Assembly (NCBI RefSeq): GCF_010092985.1
Contig: NZ_CP048106.1
Span: forward strand, 1,736,001-1,800,000
DNA length: 64,000 bases
Direction: 5' to 3'
From: Pontibacter pudoricolor
GTDB taxonomy: Bacteria > Bacteroidota > Bacteroidia > Cytophagales > Hymenobacteraceae
Shown: in pieces, positions 54,643-63,062 of the stretch
Position numbering within the stretch: the first letter of the stretch is position 1
Layout of the letters: the number at the start of each line of letters is the position of its first letter
Program-made: the position numbers and the translations under genes
Notes under the pieces: model-generated
The model's input: the letters and a program-made list of their open reading frames with translations, nothing else
Told to the model about the DNA's origin: nothing
Databases searched by the model: none

Positions 54643-55818
54643 CTACATTTTTTTAATCTCGGCCAGCAGTTGTTCGGTTCCGGTTACATCGTCGCCGTTC
54701 TTTTTGCCTGCCGCAATAGCTTTATTGGCTGCTTCCAGTGCTTTTTGTTTCTGCCCTAGTTTGTAAAGCAAAGCGGCATGTGTATCTAAGTTAGCATAAC
54801 CCGGTGCAATGCTAACCGATTTCCTGGCCCACTCTTCCGCTTTTTGCAGCATGGCTTTATCATCTATCGTTTCATAGTATTTCCAGGCAATGCTGTTCAG
54901 GCGGTTGGCGTCGCTGCTGAAGTAAGTATCGTATAGTTTGATGTTGGCGGCATGGTACTTTGGTAAGTCCTGCTTGCGTTCGTAATAAACTGCATCAGCA
55001 AATAGCAATGACCTTTCAGCGTCTTTCAGGTTCAGTTTTGTGAGATTGGTCTTCAGTTTTGTAAATTCTGCATCCTTCCCCTCATACGCAGCACGGTTCA
55101 GGGCCATGCCATACACACTTAGTATTTTGTTGTTAACAGAATCTGCGGTGTACTTCTTTGCAAAAGCTTCTCTGTTTTTAACCAGGTGTTTAAAAGTTGG
55201 TGACTCTACCGTATTAATGTTCTCGTAGATCAGTTTCCAGTTGCCACGCTCCAGCAGCTGATCAGACTTTTGGGTAGCAAAATAAGCTTCGGCTACTTTG
55301 CCAGCATCCAGAGCGGCTTCGTTCAGCACTTTCAGGTACCCCATCATAAAGTCTGCAGAGCGCTCACCGCCGTCAAATTTCTTCTGGTAAGATGCAAAGT
55401 TCTTAGCAGGGTCTTTGGCTATAGTTGCTACATCCATAAACATTTCGGCTGGGCGGGCACCAACCGTGCGGTGCATCACACTGCCATCTGCGGCTAAAAA
55501 CAGGAAGCTTGGGTAAGCCTGTACTTCATACTTCTTCGCCATTTCAATGCCTTCGCCTTTCTCCATGTCCAGCTTATAGTTCACGAAGTTGGTATTAAAG
55601 TAGTCGGCTACAGCATCGTTTACAAACACGTTCTTATCCATCCACTTACATGGTCCGCACCAGGTGGTATAGGCATCAATAAATATCGGTTTTTTCTCGG
55701 TTTTGGCCTGTGCCATAATCTCGGCTACAGTGCCTTTCCGGAAGTTGATTTCTTTGGTTTGAGCCCAGGCGCTGCTGCTTACCAGCAAGGCCAGCAGCCA
55801 TAGTACTGATTTTTTCAT
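54643..55818 (-). CDS. secreted thioredoxin-fold protein with TPR C-terminus
   Basis: 391 residues. Signal peptide (1-19, cleavage after AWA) and a thioredoxin domain (about 22-130) with the active site WCGPC (Cys54, Cys57) and cis-Pro in QAYPSFLF. An alpha-helical region with TPR-like units follows (about 160-385, e.g. PGYANLDTHAALLYKLGQKQKALEAANKAI). Likely a periplasmic disulfide reductase or isomerase-type protein. Monocistronic with terminator. Confidence 0.88.
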   Translation of the reverse strand: MKKSVLWLLALLVSSSAWAQTKEINFRKGTVAEIMAQAKTEKKPIFIDAYTTWCGPCKWMDKNVFVNDAVADYFNTNFVNYKLDMEKGEGIEMAKKYEVQAYPSFLFLAADGSVMHRTVGARPAEMFMDVATIAKDPAKNFASYQKKFDGGERSADFMMGYLKVLNEAALDAGKVAEAYFATQKSDQLLERGNWKLIYENINTVESPTFKHLVKNREAFAKKYTADSVNNKILSVYGMALNRAAYEGKDAEFTKLKTNLTKLNLKDAERSLLFADAVYYERKQDLPKYHAANIKLYDTYFSSDANRLNSIAWKYYETIDDKAMLQKAEEWARKSVSIAPGYANLDTHAALLYKLGQKQKALEAANKAIAAGKKNGDDVTGTEQLLAEIKKM

Positions 55819-56026
55819 ATGGTTGGATTAAGGTGTATACTTTTGAACAGGAAGTATTTACATACAGCTATATAGCCTAAACGCAAACTATAGGTTAAAT
55901 TATACTTTTTTACCGGAAAAGGTAACAAAAAGATTACTTATTATCCGAACAGTGGGATTATAGAGACAAAAGACGTACATCTACAGACAAAACTCCCGTA
56001 CTCAGATAAAGTTTAACCCCAAACCC

Positions 56027-56500
56027 ATGAAACAGAAAGAAGATTTTATGCGTGAGGCCATCCGGCTCTCGGTACAGAAAATGCAGGAAGGCTGTGGCGG
56101 CCCGTTTGGCTGCGTAGTTGTGTGCAACGGCGAAATAGTGGCCCGCGGCTACAACAACGTGCTGGGCTCCAACGACCCCACAGCACACGCAGAAATAGAA
56201 GCTATCCGGAAAGCATGCACCACCCTGGGCACCAACCAACTTACGGACTGCGAACTATACACCAGCTGCGAGCCATGCCCCATGTGCCTGGGCGCCATTT
56301 ACTGGGCCCGCCCTAAAAAAGTATATTATGCCAATTCCCGCCAGGACGCTGAGCGCATCGGCTTCGACGATAAATTCATTTACCAGGAACTGGACAAGCC
56401 AAAATCAGAACGCAGAATACCGATGGAGCAGCTTTTAGCAGATGAAGCCAAAGAAGCGTTTGAGAAATGGGTAGCTAAGGAAGATAAAACAAGTTACTGA
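56027..56500 (+). CDS. guaD: guanine deaminase (cytidine-deaminase-like fold)
   Basis: Converts guanine to xanthine in purine salvage. 157 residues. The zinc site is His54 and Glu56 in HAEIEAI, plus Cys84 and Cys87 in CEPCPMCLGAIYWARP. The downstream FDDKFIYQELDKP and ERRIP segments match Bacillus-type GuaD better than tRNA adenosine deaminase TadA, so guanine is the preferred substrate assignment. Convergent with uspA. Confidence 0.85.
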   Translation: MKQKEDFMREAIRLSVQKMQEGCGGPFGCVVVCNGEIVARGYNNVLGSNDPTAHAEIEAIRKACTTLGTNQLTDCELYTSCEPCPMCLGAIYWARPKKVYYANSRQDAERIGFDDKFIYQELDKPKSERRIPMEQLLADEAKEAFEKWVAKEDKTSY

Positions 56501-56576
56501 AAGCAGACAGTTCGTTTCAGATTACATAATGGCGTACCGGCCAGCGACCATCTGAACTATAGAATATATCTATAAA

Positions 56577-56617
56577 CTATAAATGGCTGGAAACACGAAG
56601 TTCCCAGCCATTTATAG
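56577..56617. terminator. bidirectional hairpin between guaD and the USP gene
   Basis: Perfect 14-bp stem (ctataaatggctgg 56577-56590, ccagccatttatag 56604-56617) with T residues on both outer sides. Confidence 0.75.
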
Positions 56618-56642
56618 TTTTAGTCAGCTATAGTTATCAGGG

Positions 56643-57494
56643 CTATAAGCTGCTCATTTCAATACTGTCGCTTTTCTGCAGGTCCAGCAGTTGGCCGTTT
56701 TCAGGCAGGGCCAGCATTGGTAGTTTCAGCTTCTTCAGTAATTTCGATGTCACACTGCTATGGATGATCTTTTCAAAGAACATGCGGTTCAGTATCGTGA
56801 AGGCAACCAGGTCCGCATCGCTTTCATAGGCGTATTTCGAGATTCCTTCGGCCACATTTTCAGCATCGATCTCCACAAAGTTTATCTCTGCTTCCGGAAA
56901 CTGTTTGGTCAGCTCCTGTTTAATATACTCGTTATCAATATAGTCTGCCTGGTTTTTGTTATGGATATGCAGGAAAGTGAGCGAGGCATTCAGCAATTGT
57001 TTCAGTTGCAGCAACTGCATGGCTGTTACCTGGTCTCCGTTCTCAAAATCGGCTGCGTATACAATCTGCCTGATCGGTTTTATGTCGGCTCCTTCCGGAA
57101 TGGCTAAAACAGGGCACAGGCCAAGCTTCGCGATAGCCTCGGTGGTAGTGCCAAACATTTTTTTAGCGTAGTTTTTAGCGCCACCTGTTCCCATCACCAC
57201 CATGGTCACATCCAGTTCTTTTATGGCTTTCCGGATATCTCCGGTGGTGTCTCCGCCTGTAACGATATACCTTACCTGTGTTCTGTTCTTGTTAACCTGG
57301 CTGGTCAGTGCCGAAAGCTTTTGACGGGCTTCGTCTGTTTCTCTGTTATGGTCCAGGGTAGGCAACGTCGGAATGATTTCAAGGGAATGTAGCACTACAA
57401 CTTCAGCATGGGCTTGCGTAGCCAGTTCAATGGCATACTGCAGGGCACGCACTGAATTATCAGAAAAATCAACAGGTACGAGAAGTGTCTTCAT
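56643..57494 (-). CDS. tandem universal stress protein
   Basis: The open frame reaches 57530, but Met13 (57494, MKTLLVPVDFSDNS) is the conserved start, giving 283 residues. Two UspA domains: the first (about 1-140) has LLVPVDFSDNS and VMGTGGAKNYAKKMFGTTTE, close to the nucleotide-binding loop. The second (about 145-270) is more diverged and ends KLKLPMLALPENG. General stress survival role by family. Confidence 0.88.
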   Translation of the reverse strand: MKTLLVPVDFSDNSVRALQYAIELATQAHAEVVVLHSLEIIPTLPTLDHNRETDEARQKLSALTSQVNKNRTQVRYIVTGGDTTGDIRKAIKELDVTMVVMGTGGAKNYAKKMFGTTTEAIAKLGLCPVLAIPEGADIKPIRQIVYAADFENGDQVTAMQLLQLKQLLNASLTFLHIHNKNQADYIDNEYIKQELTKQFPEAEINFVEIDAENVAEGISKYAYESDADLVAFTILNRMFFEKIIHSSVTSKLLKKLKLPMLALPENGQLLDLQKSDSIEMSSL

Positions 57495-57757
57495 GGTTTT
57501 TATGATTTTAATTTGATGAATGGCAAACACCCGTTGCCTCCTATGAATAACTTAAAATTACTGCCTTTCTAAAGCTTAAAGTATAAGCAATAGCATTCTA
57601 TAAACTGATCTTCGTCATATGAATCCTCTCAGCATCGGCATGGCAACCGCCCTATACTTAAAATACTGATATCCACAATTTTATAACAAAGTCTGTTATA
57701 ATATAACCGGGAACAGGGCGTATAGTTTTAAATAGTACCTCTTCCGGAAACAGGCAT

Positions 57758-57786
57758 AAAAAAAGGCTGAGCAATTGCCCAGCCTT
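57758..57786 (-). terminator. intrinsic terminator of ffh
   Basis: aaggctg (57763-57769) pairs with cagcctt (57780-57786), with further gc/gc pairing inside; the A run 57758-57764 supplies the U tract on the minus strand. Confidence 0.65.
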
Positions 57787-57811
57787 CTGTTCTATAGCTT
57801 ACAGGTTCCGC

Positions 57812-59149
57812 TTAACGGCGTCCCATCATTTTAGCAAGGTTACCCAAACCACCACGTGTTCCGGCCATCTTGTTCATCGACTTCATCATTTTGCGCATAT
57901 CGTTGAACTGCTTCATCAGGTTGTTCACCTGTGTAATGTCGGTACCACTGCCTTTGGCGATACGGGCACGGCGGCTGCCGTTTATCATATCCGGGTTCTC
58001 GCGCTCAGCTGGTGTCATCGATTTAATAATGGCCTCGATCGGTTTGAATGCATTGTCGTCAATCTCCACATCTTTCAGGGCTTTGCCAACACCCGGTATC
58101 ATACCAACCAGGTCCTTGATATCACCCATCTTTTTAATCTGCTCCAGTTGTGTCAGGAAGTCGTCGAAGTTGAACTGATTCTTGCGGATCTTCTTGTTGA
58201 TACGCTTCGCCTCATCTTCGTCAAAGGCCTGTTGCGCGCGCTCTACAAGGGAGATAACGTCACCCATGCCCAGGATACGCTGTGCCATACGATCCGGGTA
58301 GAACAGGTCAAGCGCTTCCATTTTCTCACCAGTCGAGATAAACTTGATCGGCTTCTCCACCACCGCACGGATAGAAAGGGCCGCACCACCACGCGAGTCA
58401 CCATCCAGTTTGGTTAGCACAACACCGTCAAAGTTAATGCGCTCATTAAAGGTCTTGGCTGTGTTCACCGCATCCTGACCAGTCATGGAGTCTACCACAA
58501 ACAGGGTCTCAGTGGGCTTAACGGCAGCTTTGATCTCGGCTATTTCTTTCATCATCGCCTCGTCCACGGCCAAACGACCGGCGGTATCGATGATGACTAC
58601 TTTCTTGTTTGTCTTTTTGGCGTGCTCAATGGCATTCAGGGCGATCTGAACCGGGTTCTTGTTTTCCAGTTCGGTATACGCCTCTACGCCAACCTGCTCG
58701 GCCAGTACCTGCAGCTGGTTTATCGCAGCGGGGCGGTACACGTCGCAGGCAGCAACCATTACCGATTTGCCCTGCTTTTTAAGGTAGTTGGCCAGCTTAC
58801 CCGTAAACGTAGTTTTACCAGAACCCTGCAGACCCGCGATCAGGATAATAGCCGGGTTACCGCTTATGTTGATGTCCTGCTTTTCGCCGCCCATCAGCTC
58901 GGTCAGCTCTTCGTACACGATCTTTACCATCAACTGGCCCGGCGAAACGGATATAAGTACATCCCGCCCCATGGCTTCGTCTTTGATCTTATCGGTTACA
59001 GTTTTGGCAACTTTATAGTTAACGTCGGCATCAACAAGGGCGCGGCGCACCTCTTTTATAGTTGCAGCAACGTTTATTTCGGTAATGCTACCCTGGCCTT
59101 TAAGCGTTTTAAAAGCGCGGTCTAGTTTGTTACTTAAATTATCAAACAT
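57812..59149 (-). CDS. ffh: signal recognition particle protein Ffh (SRP54)
   Basis: GTPase that targets nascent membrane proteins with 4.5S RNA and FtsY. 445 residues. N domain (1-95), G domain with G1 GLQGSGKTT (106-114), DTAGR, TKLDGDSRGG and GMGD. The Met-rich M domain follows (about 305-445: FNDMRKMMKSMNKMAG). All elements intact. The RNA partner is not in the window. Confidence 0.97.
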   Translation of the reverse strand: MFDNLSNKLDRAFKTLKGQGSITEINVAATIKEVRRALVDADVNYKVAKTVTDKIKDEAMGRDVLISVSPGQLMVKIVYEELTELMGGEKQDINISGNPAIILIAGLQGSGKTTFTGKLANYLKKQGKSVMVAACDVYRPAAINQLQVLAEQVGVEAYTELENKNPVQIALNAIEHAKKTNKKVVIIDTAGRLAVDEAMMKEIAEIKAAVKPTETLFVVDSMTGQDAVNTAKTFNERINFDGVVLTKLDGDSRGGAALSIRAVVEKPIKFISTGEKMEALDLFYPDRMAQRILGMGDVISLVERAQQAFDEDEAKRINKKIRKNQFNFDDFLTQLEQIKKMGDIKDLVGMIPGVGKALKDVEIDDNAFKPIEAIIKSMTPAERENPDMINGSRRARIAKGSGTDITQVNNLMKQFNDMRKMMKSMNKMAGTRGGLGNLAKMMGRR

Positions 59150-59171
59150 CTCTTTCTTCTGGATTTACCTA

Positions 59172-59179
59172 CAAAAATA
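59172..59179 (-). promoter_or_regulatory. predicted -7 box for ffh
   Basis: Minus strand reads TATTTTTG, matching TAnnTTTG, 23 bases before the ffh ATG. Confidence 0.5.
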
Positions 59180-59372
59180 AACAAAATTTGCTTGTCTGAA
59201 CCAGTGATTAAAAATGATTTGGGCGATTTGCATCATTTTAATACCTGTCTGAATCAGAAACTTTCATATTTTTATCTAACGGACTTCTTTCTATAACCTT
59301 TATTTAGCTAACCAAACTACTTAATCAGTGGTTCAGGCAATCTATAAAGCCGTAATTAGTATATATATTTCT

Positions 59373-59380
59373 TATATTTG
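59373..59380 (+). promoter_or_regulatory. predicted -7 box for the glycosyltransferase at 59407
   Basis: TATATTTG matches TAnnTTTG; a CTATAG word lies between it and the start codon region (59399-59404). Confidence 0.45.
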
Positions 59381-59406
59381 AAACGAGAGCTAAGCAAACT
59401 ATAGCT

Positions 59407-60726
59407 TTGGAAATGACCGATACTACAAACTTACTATATATCTCTTATTACTGGCCGCCTTCCGGTGGACCAGGAGTGCAGCGTGGCTTAAAATTTTGCA
59501 AATACTTACCACAGTTTGGCGTGCTTCCGGGCATACTTACCGTTGATGAAGAACAGGCTTCCTACGCCGTGTTAGATCCTACCTTCGAGAAAGAAATACC
59601 TGAAGGCATTGAAGTTTACCGCACGGCCACATCTGAGCCTTTTGAGTACTATAAAAAACTATCCGGCAAGAAAGAAATTCCTTACAGCGGCTTTGCTAAC
59701 CAGAAAACCAAGGACACCTTTTTAGATAAGGTTTTCAAGTTTGTGCGCGGCAATTTATTTATTCCTGATGCCCGCGTTGGCTGGAACAAACATGCCTTGA
59801 AAAAAGCGGAAGAACTTATAGTTGCCGGCAAGTACAAAGCCGTTCTTACCACCAGTCCGCCGCATTCTACGCAGCTTATTGGCCTTAAGTTAAAGCAAAA
59901 GTACAAGTTGCCCTGGGTTGCCGACCTCCGCGACCCCTGGACCAACATCCATTACTACGACCAGTTACTGCATACCCCTATTGCCAGGCGCCTGGATGAA
60001 AAGTATGAACGGCAGGTACTGGAACAAGCTGATGCCATTATAGTTACCAGCGAAGACACCAAGCGCCTGTTCCTGAACAAGCCCGCCAACGTACATGCCG
60101 ACAAGATCCATGTAATCCCGAACGGGTATGATGAAGAGGATTTCCTTTTCCCGAGTAACCCGCCGCAGGATACTTTCCTGATAACGTATACCGGTACTAT
60201 CACTGAAAACTATAATATTGATGTTTTCCTGAAAGTTCTGGCAACACTGCTATCCACGCACAGCGAAATAAACTATAAGCTCCGCTTTGTGGGTAAAGTG
60301 TCGGAGGGTGTGAAGATGCGCATTGAGAAGGCAGGTTTATTGGGCATTACAGAATACATACCGTTTGTACCGCACCAGGAAGCTATCAAATATATGATGG
60401 AGAGTACTTTACTACTGCTCTCAATTGCTGATGTGGATACGGTATATGCCAATGTGCCGGGTAAATTATTCGAGTACCTGGCATCCAACAAACCAATCGT
60501 TGCGCTCGGCCCGGTTCATTCTGCCATGGACCAGATTATAGATGAATGTGGCGCAGGCCGCCTGTTTCATTACACCGCCTACGACCTGATGCTGGATCAC
60601 CTTACGCAAATGAGCAAAGCCTGGAAGATCAATCCGAATCTGGATCTGCCGTATATCAACCACGCCCGTTTTTCAAGAAGAGCGCTAACAGCTGAATTAG
60701 CGAAGGTAGTGAAGGCCTTGAAGTAA
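59407..60726 (+). CDS. glycosyltransferase family 4-like
   Basis: 439 residues, GT-B fold. LLYISYYWPPSGGPGVQRGLKF (8-29) is the N-terminal donor/acceptor loop. VADLRDPW, AIIVTSEDTKRLF, VIPNGYDEEDF and YTGTITENYNIDVFLKVL follow. VPGKLFEYLASNKPIVALGP closes the nucleotide-sugar site. Starts TTG 59407 (MEMTD) or ATG 59413 (MTDTT); the latter is more likely. Not linked to the main glycan cluster. Confidence 0.88.
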   Translation: MEMTDTTNLLYISYYWPPSGGPGVQRGLKFCKYLPQFGVLPGILTVDEEQASYAVLDPTFEKEIPEGIEVYRTATSEPFEYYKKLSGKKEIPYSGFANQKTKDTFLDKVFKFVRGNLFIPDARVGWNKHALKKAEELIVAGKYKAVLTTSPPHSTQLIGLKLKQKYKLPWVADLRDPWTNIHYYDQLLHTPIARRLDEKYERQVLEQADAIIVTSEDTKRLFLNKPANVHADKIHVIPNGYDEEDFLFPSNPPQDTFLITYTGTITENYNIDVFLKVLATLLSTHSEINYKLRFVGKVSEGVKMRIEKAGLLGITEYIPFVPHQEAIKYMMESTLLLLSIADVDTVYANVPGKLFEYLASNKPIVALGPVHSAMDQIIDECGAGRLFHYTAYDLMLDHLTQMSKAWKINPNLDLPYINHARFSRRALTAELAKVVKALK

Positions 60727-60920
60727 GGTTAAAGATTTTGCAGGCTAAGGCAATTGCTGCTAGTAGCATAGTTTGTATTTACTCGTAGTCATGCTGAGCG
60801 TTAGCCGAAGGATTTTATATTTACTATAGTTGCTCTTGTGTCATTTCGAACATTCTTGAGACGCGAGTCGAAGAGAGCCAGCGCAGCTGTGAGAAATCTG
60901 AGTTCTATAGTTTCTCTTTT

Positions 60921-61315
60921 GTCATTTCGAACAAAGTGAGAAATCTGGGTTCTATAGTTGGTTATAGTAGTAGCTGGAACCAAGCCTTTTCTCCCATAGC
61001 CTTCTTAAATCCTGGGAGCTCTATTAACCTATTGTTTCAATCTAGCTTTGGTGCCCTCACGGCCGGGAGGCCCCGTCTTGGGGGTAGGGGCCCTCGATAA
61101 GGGCATCGCGCTGCTGCTTTCTTGCTACCCTCGTACCTCGGGTTGCCTGACGGCACCGCAACCAAGCAAAGGCGCTCAACCAAAAGACTGTGATCAGTTC
61201 GATAGTAATTTATATAGTTGATTGAGATGTTGTTGTGCTTGGCTTTATCGTGGTGGTATTTCCTTAAGGACAGGTAAACCTGTCCTGTCCGTGGATGGAC
61301 TGTAACTATAGCAAA
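60921..61315 (+). repeat. composite dispersed repeat A, copy 3
   Basis: Same block order as 3810-4200. GGACAGGTAAACCTGTCC (61268-61285) keeps both arms with a third variant centre. TGGTGCC at 61049-61055 is intact, while its partner near 61152 reads GGCACCG. Carries the GGGGGTAGGGGCCCTC micro-insert at the same place as copy 1. Confidence 0.75.
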
Positions 61316-61517
61316 CTACAACTCAAACTATAACTATAGCCCAAATTCCCCTCTTGGGAGGGGCAGGGGTGGGTTAAAACCATAACTATAGAACTACATC
61401 CTCAACTATAGCGACAGCTCGAAAGCTCCTTCCCCTGTTTTGGGGGTAGGGGCCCTCTTTTAAAGGGGAAGGCTGGGAAGGGGTAAACTATAGCTACAAC
61501 TATAGCAAAAGCCAAAA

Positions 61518-61585
61518 CCTCCCCACCATAGCCTACCGGGAAGCGATCTCGAAGTTGGCGAACGTAGCGCTGAGGGGTTGTGGTG
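61518..61585 (-). repeat. fragment of composite repeat B (inverted)
   Basis: Read on the minus strand: cccctcagcgctacgttcg, then cttcgagatcgcttcccggt and ggtggggagg. These follow the end of 10930-11120. Confidence 0.5.
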
Positions 61586-61707
61586 CCAGGACAAAGGAGG
61601 GGATAAAGGGGTGGTTGGACAACGATAACTATAGAACTATTACCAAACTATAGCCATTCCATAGCCTCCTCTAACTTATCACTAATGCTATATTCCCGAA
61701 TCAGCAA

Positions 61708-62049
61708 CTATAACAAGCCCAGCACATTCTCCGGAGGGCGACCAATAACAGCTTTATCACCTTTCACTACAATGGGTCTTTCGATCAGAACCGGGTTTTC
61801 CACCATTGCCTGAATCCATTGTTCATCTGTTAAGCTCTTACCCGCAAATTTTTCTTTAAATACCTTTTCTCCTTTACGAACCAACTCCTCAGGTTTCATA
61901 TGTAGCTTTTGCAGAATACTTTTCAGCTCGTCAGCGGTGGGTGTTGTCTTCAGGTATTCCACTACTTCAACCTCCTGTTTGTTCTCTTTCAGCAGATCGA
62001 GCGTGCACCTGCTTTTACTGCACATCTTATTATGGTAGATCGTAATCAT
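61708..62049 (-). CDS. arsC: ArsC/Spx-family protein, arsenate reductase-like
   Basis: 113 residues, thioredoxin-like fold. Active-site region HNKMCSKSRCTLDLL with Cys10 at the catalytic position. RKGEKVFKEKF and VENPVLIERPIVVKGDKAVIGRPPENVL supply the conserved arginines and GRP motif of glutaredoxin-coupled arsenate reductases (ArsC/YffB group). No arsR or arsB nearby, so arsenate reduction is a family inference only. Confidence 0.85.
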   Translation of the reverse strand: MITIYHNKMCSKSRCTLDLLKENKQEVEVVEYLKTTPTADELKSILQKLHMKPEELVRKGEKVFKEKFAGKSLTDEQWIQAMVENPVLIERPIVVKGDKAVIGRPPENVLGLL

Positions 62050-62171
62050 TTTTCAGAATATTGTTTGGTGTAAAAGTATAAACTTTCACCATTTAAAGAG
62101 TATACTTATAGGTAATTCCATTCTTTAGCAATATCCGTAATTTAGTAAGCCCAAAAAATCAAAAATAATTT

Positions 62172-62966
62172 ATGCAGGCAGGCACCGAAATAGTAGTAAA
62201 TTCATGGCTGGAGCTTCAGGCTGCCCTTTTTGACCATAGCTGGGACCCAGTGCTGGGCCGTTTTCGTTCGTCTTATGTATACCGGGGAAGCTGGAATAAG
62301 TCTTACGACCTGAGTACCAGCATTACACGCGTGGGTCCGCAGTTTGAGAGGCTGGAGCCGCATATTCTCCGTAACTTCCGTAAGTATGCCCACGGCACAG
62401 CTCCCCAGGATGATACCATCTGGAACTGGCTTGCTATGGCACAGCATCATGGTTTGCCTACCCGCCTCCTCGACTGGAGCTATTCGCCTTATGTAGCCCT
62501 GCACTTTGTAACAGACCTGCTGGATAAATACGAAGAGGACGGCGCAGTGTGGTGTGTAGACTATGTAAAATCGAAACAATACCTGCCCTCTACCTTGCTG
62601 GATGCTGTAAATGAAGAAGGAGCCAGCGTATTTACACCGGAAATTCTGGCACCGGTCAGCCCGACTCTAAAAAAACTGGGCAGCTTTCAGAAAGAAGAAT
62701 TTGTGCTTTTCCTGGAACCACCTTCGCTTGATGCCCGCATAATACAACAGTATGCCTTATTCTCGATGATGTCTGATGTGAAGTCGGAGCTTAGCTCCTG
62801 GCTGCAGCAACACCCGGAGTTATATTTCAGGGTGATCATTCCTGCAAAACTGAAGTGGGAAATACGTGATAAACTGGACCAGGCCAACATTACAGAGCGT
62901 GTGCTTTTTCCGGGGCTTGCCGGTCTGAGCCAATGGCTGAAAAGGCATTACACCCATTCTAAATAA
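62172..62966 (+). CDS. FRG-domain protein
   Basis: 264 residues. Carries the FRG domain signature: YVYRGSWNKSYDLSTSI (about 35-51), the core AQHHGLPTRLLDWSYSPYVALHFV (about 89-112), and a late ARIIQQYALFSMM (about 192-204) that supplies the R..QQ motif. Members occur alone or fused to other modules, some in phage-defence contexts; no enzymatic activity is firmly established. Here it stands alone with no toxin, restriction or CBASS-type partner beside it. Confidence 0.85.
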   Translation: MQAGTEIVVNSWLELQAALFDHSWDPVLGRFRSSYVYRGSWNKSYDLSTSITRVGPQFERLEPHILRNFRKYAHGTAPQDDTIWNWLAMAQHHGLPTRLLDWSYSPYVALHFVTDLLDKYEEDGAVWCVDYVKSKQYLPSTLLDAVNEEGASVFTPEILAPVSPTLKKLGSFQKEEFVLFLEPPSLDARIIQQYALFSMMSDVKSELSSWLQQHPELYFRVIIPAKLKWEIRDKLDQANITERVLFPGLAGLSQWLKRHYTHSK

Positions 62967-63062
62967 GACAAAGAATTTTTAACTAAATTGAGGAGCGTTA
63001 TAGTGTGCGCGTAAATATAAATTTACTAACTTAACCACTGAATACACCCTTACTCTCTTTTT

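Larger units (their letters stand above)
60730..61700. repeat. intergenic repeat island 5 (no gene seen)
   Basis: Holds TCATTTCGAAC...GAGAAATCT fold-backs (about 60841-60901 and 60921-60948), composite repeat A copy 3 (60921-61315), a run of AACTATAG words alternating with GC palindromes (61300-61515) in the same order as 4296-4490, the micro-insert at 61080-61095 and again at 61442-61457, and an inverted fragment of repeat B (61518-61585). Confidence 0.75.

Noticed and set aside
61708..62049. An arsenic-resistance operon
   Set aside because: Only the ArsC-like gene is present; no arsR, arsB/acr3 or arsM next to it.
61708..62966. A defence island made of the ArsC-like and FRG genes
   Set aside because: The genes are divergent, with no nuclease, toxin, kinase or restriction partner nearby; two genes are not enough to claim a system.
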